Source: Acidobacteriota bacterium
GTDB lineage: Bacteria > Acidobacteriota > UBA4820 > DSQY01
NCBI GenBank assembly: GCA_021814355.1
Contig: JAKAIJ010000009.1
Span: forward strand, 16,594 to 23,656
Direction: 5' to 3'
DNA: 7,063 nucleotides
The notes beneath the pieces were generated by a model that did no database searches, was not told where the DNA came from, and saw only the letters and a list, made by a program, of their open reading frames with translations. A program made the position numbers and the translations under genes. How positions within the stretch are numbered: position 1 is the first letter of the stretch; each line of letters opens with the position of its first letter. Shown piece after piece: positions 5,664-7,063 of the stretch.

Positions 5664-6536
5664 TCAAGCTCCTGTCTCCGGCGAGATGGGTCTGACTTGA
5701 CAGCCAGTGGGTCCGATTCTGTTTTCCCCGACAACAAACTCCACTTCACTGTCCACAGCTATTGCAAAGTCCCCACCCGTCTCTAGGAACATGCTATGCG
5801 AGTCGCCATGTTGACCTTCTACACGAGCAAACGCATAACCCTTATCCTTGGCTACGTGACTCACTTTGCCTCGGAGAGCAGTCTCCTTTATGAACACACG
5901 CGTCGCTCGCCTGTTCTTTGCGTTAGGCAAGGCGGGCAACACCTCAAAAATAACTCTCTTGCCTTCTATCGGGAGCATGCTGGCAGCGAACAGGCATTCG
6001 TTATTATACCAAAAGTCTTCGCCCTCGGATTTGATAAAACCAAAATGCCTGTCGGCTTTCCAGGAATCAATGGTTCCGAAATGCCACTTCACCGCAGGCT
6101 GCCCCCTATCCTGCTCCGGGATTTCAATCGCTAAGGGCACAATGCGTGATTCCTCTTGCTTCTCCTGCTTAAGCGCTTCCATCGCACGTCCCAATTCTTC
6201 CTTGAGCCGCGCGGCTCCTGCAAAGGTAAAATCGTACCAAATGACCCGCCATTGGCGCAGGTCGAAAGGCACGTCGTCCTTGTTTTGGGAAATCAAGATG
6301 ACATGCTTCCATAAAGTGTGGCAAAGACCGAGTTCGTACATGACATTTGGGTTTCTACCCGTGAGGTCAGCAATGATAAGCTCGGCCTTCTGGATGGAAT
6401 CCCAGATGTCCGCAAGTATGCCTTGAGTTGAGTATACTTCGTCTGCCCTTTTGCACTCGTAGCCCATGAGTTCCACTTGAGGCTTGATTCCATGCTCGTA
6501 CACCGCCGTAAGGGCCTCTTGGAATGGCATTAGCAC
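5664..6536 (-). CDS. TIR-like/nucleoside deoxyribosyltransferase-like domain fused to two cold-shock domains
   Basis: The uninterrupted frame from GTG 6536 gives 290 residues. The N-terminal domain (about 1-120) has LMPF, IKPQVELMGYECKRADEVYSTQGILADIWDSI (in pieces), ADLT with D57, NPNVMYELG with putative catalytic E68, and VPFDLRQWRVIWYDF, the hallmarks of the TIR-like/nucleoside 2-deoxyribosyltransferase superfold. After a charged helix (about 108-132) come two cold-shock OB folds. The first is at 154-217, with GTIDSWKADRHFGFIKSEGED. The second is at 222-283, with GKVSHVAKDKGYAFARVEG and SEVEFVVGENRIG. Cold-shock domains bind single-stranded RNA or DNA, so the protein may couple nucleic-acid binding to a nucleotide- or NAD-cleaving activity. 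Starting at GTG 6536 cuts into the first beta strand: the open frame continues upstream as TCFV but has no start codon before a stop at 6591-6593. The natural start is probably ATG 6594, out of frame by one base. Function not established. Confidence 0.7.
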   Translation of the reverse strand: MLMPFQEALTAVYEHGIKPQVELMGYECKRADEVYSTQGILADIWDSIQKAELIIADLTGRNPNVMYELGLCHTLWKHVILISQNKDDVPFDLRQWRVIWYDFTFAGAARLKEELGRAMEALKQEKQEESRIVPLAIEIPEQDRGQPAVKWHFGTIDSWKADRHFGFIKSEGEDFWYNNECLFAASMLPIEGKRVIFEVLPALPNAKNRRATRVFIKETALRGKVSHVAKDKGYAFARVEGQHGDSHSMFLETGGDFAIAVDSEVEFVVGENRIGPTGCQVRPISPETGA

Positions 6537-6552
6537 AAAGCAAGTTCCACGC

Positions 6553-6594
6553 TCAGGAAGTTGCCTGCGAACAAAAAAAACTGGATGCCTTCAT
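6553..6594 (-). pseudogene. Apparent true start of the TIR-like/cold-shock gene, frameshifted at a T8 run
   Basis: ATG at 6594-6592 has the best ribosome-binding site in the window, but its frame reads MKASSFFCSQATS and stops at 6553. The coding strand has eight consecutive T (6573-6580). With seven T the frame continues as MKASSFFVRRQLPERG into TCFVLMPF, restoring the complete first beta strand and a 309-residue protein. The alternatives are a sequencing indel, a decayed allele, a slippage-controlled gene, or a 13-residue leader peptide with reinitiation at GTG 6536, 17 bases beyond its stop. Confidence 0.6.
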
Positions 6595-6599
6595 GATAC

Positions 6600-6607
6600 C
6601 CTCCTTT
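6600..6607 (-). promoter_or_regulatory. Strong ribosome-binding site before ATG 6594
   Basis: AAAGGAGG on the - strand, five bases from ATG 6594, is close to a perfect anti-16S match. It marks the ATG as the evolved start even though the frame is broken a few codons later. The GTG at 6536 has only a weak GGA about nine bases upstream. Confidence 0.65.
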
Positions 6608-6613
6608 GACGTG

Positions 6614-6637
6614 GTTTCAAATTCCCAACGTTGAAAC
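6614..6637. promoter_or_regulatory. Operator-like inverted repeat upstream of the TIR-like/cold-shock gene
   Basis: GTTTCAA (6614-6620) and TTGAAAC (6631-6637) form a perfect 7-bp dyad with a 10-bp spacer, so the half-sites are about 17 bp apart centre to centre. This is a common geometry for a dimeric regulator. It lies 20 bases upstream of ATG 6594, where the promoter should be. No clear -35/-10 pair was recognised and no regulator gene is adjacent in the window. Confidence 0.45.
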
Positions 6638-6835
6638 TCTTTCCGTCATGAACGGACAGGCCATGAACGAAGGCACGATGGAGGGTGCGAGCGCGGGACG
6701 CGCGGGGAAGGGCGAGCAAGCTGGACCACCCGGGAAGTGTTCGCTTTCGGCGGCGAAGCCCGGAGGCCAAGCCTGCGAAACAGGCGAGACAGCCCCGCAG
6801 GCGAAGGCCGCCCGCGCACGGATGTCAGGAGGAAG

Positions 6836-6874
6836 GCCATTTTGCGCGCTCCGCGGAGCGCAGCGCAAAATGGC
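6836..6874. repeat. 39-bp near-perfect palindrome
   Basis: GCCATTTTGCGC (6836-6847) is the exact reverse complement of GCGCAAAATGGC (6863-6874). The 15 bases between them begin with a second palindrome, GCTCCGCGGAGC (6848-6859). The whole unit could extrude as a cruciform or form a long RNA hairpin. The AT tract sits inside the stem rather than after it, so it is not a standard terminator. It resembles REP/MITE-like elements in form only. Confidence 0.6.
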
Positions 6875-6910
6875 GCGGCGCGCGGATTGGACCGGATGCG
6901 CGGAAGTCGA

Positions 6911-6956
6911 GCGGGGCGGGGCCGAGTCGTACTGAGATGTACTTCGAGCGCCCCGC
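6911..6956. repeat. Long stem-loop with 8-bp GC-rich outer stem
   Basis: GCGGGGCG (6911-6918) pairs with CGCCCCGC (6949-6956). Inside, CGA (6923-6925) can pair with TCG (6944-6946), and GTAC (6929-6932) with GTAC (6939-6942), with small bulges and a TGAGAT loop. The nested pairing suggests a folded RNA or repeat element rather than chance, though GC richness raises the background. Confidence 0.4.
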
Positions 6957-7063
6957 ACCGCGAAGACTGACAAAGCAGACGGCCCGAGACTCGCGCCGCT
7001 ATGATGTGTGTGGTGGTGAACCCTCACCCTACCACCTCCACAGCTTCAGCACAGGCGCCGCGT

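Larger units (their letters stand above)
6638..7063. other. GC-rich stretch without a credible gene, rich in inverted repeats
   Basis: This 426-base stretch returns to high GC. Its open frames, the longest about 109 codons on + and 136 on -, are low in complexity and overlap on both strands. They lack ribosome-binding sites and match no domain I know, so none is called. It contains a direct repeat CATGAACG (6647-6654 and 6662-6669), a small hairpin GCCTG/CAGGC (6771-6785), two large inverted repeats listed separately, and GGTGGT/ACCACC near 7012-7036. It may be a structured RNA, a dispersed repeat or mobile-element remnant, or the upstream region of a gene beyond the right edge. Confidence 0.5.

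Noticed and set aside
5528..5749. 73-codon - strand frame bridging the two island genes
   Set aside because: It overlaps the end of the cold-shock gene in another frame, has no conserved features, and mostly runs through the intergenic gap.
6606..7027. Open frames on both strands in the right flank (109, 77, 136 and 64 codons)
   Set aside because: They overlap one another on opposite strands, have biased low-complexity composition and no domains, and they run through strong palindromes.
6638..7063. CRISPR array, tRNA or rRNA in the right flank
   Set aside because: There is no regularly spaced repeat, no recognisable tRNA cloverleaf and no rRNA-like conserved segment.

Overview
The window has two clearly different parts. 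Positions 1 to about 4567 are very GC-rich, with codon third positions almost all G or C, as in the chromosome of a high-GC bacterium. Myxococcota, Methylomirabilota/Rokubacteria-like or other GC-rich soil and sediment lineages would fit, but no marker gene here settles it. This part is an ordinary chromosomal neighbourhood. It holds the last codons of an unidentified + strand gene, a small PilZ protein on the - strand, a divergently transcribed and translationally coupled pair of dipeptide/oligopeptide-type ABC ATPases (DppD/OppD-like and DppF/OppF-like), a quinone-oxidoreductase-like MDR enzyme, and a four-helix membrane-anchored GGDEF diguanylate cyclase with an intact active site and I-site. 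PilZ and GGDEF put a c-di-GMP receptor and a c-di-GMP synthase in the same few kilobases. The ATPase pair has no permease or binding protein in view.

From about 4568 to 6640 the composition falls to roughly half GC and codon use relaxes. Two - strand genes there look acquired as a unit. The upstream gene (5664 to about 6594) has an N-terminal TIR-like/nucleoside-2-deoxyribosyltransferase-like domain followed by two tandem cold-shock (OB-fold) domains. The downstream gene (4590-5528) has an N-terminal zinc ribbon, a helical or winged-helix-like middle, and a C-terminal domain of the same broad fold. Each has the FVxMxF strand, an ADxT motif, a YELG or WEAG glutamate motif and a late FD...IxW motif. 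Nucleotide- or NAD-cleaving effectors of this superfold are common in bacterial conflict systems. The pair is therefore the best candidate for an undescribed system, possibly anti-phage, in this window. That role is inferred from domain architecture and composition only.

The best start of the upstream gene is an ATG at 6594 with an AAAGGAGG ribosome-binding site. A run of eight T residues (coding strand) puts this ATG one base out of frame with the rest of the protein. A run of seven would restore a 309-residue protein. This could be a sequencing error, a decayed gene, or an on/off switch by slippage. A 7-bp inverted repeat lies just upstream.

The last 460 bases (about 6604-7063) are GC-rich again and hold no credible gene. 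They contain strong inverted repeats, including a 39-bp near-perfect palindrome, and look like structured non-coding or repeat-type DNA at the island's right edge.
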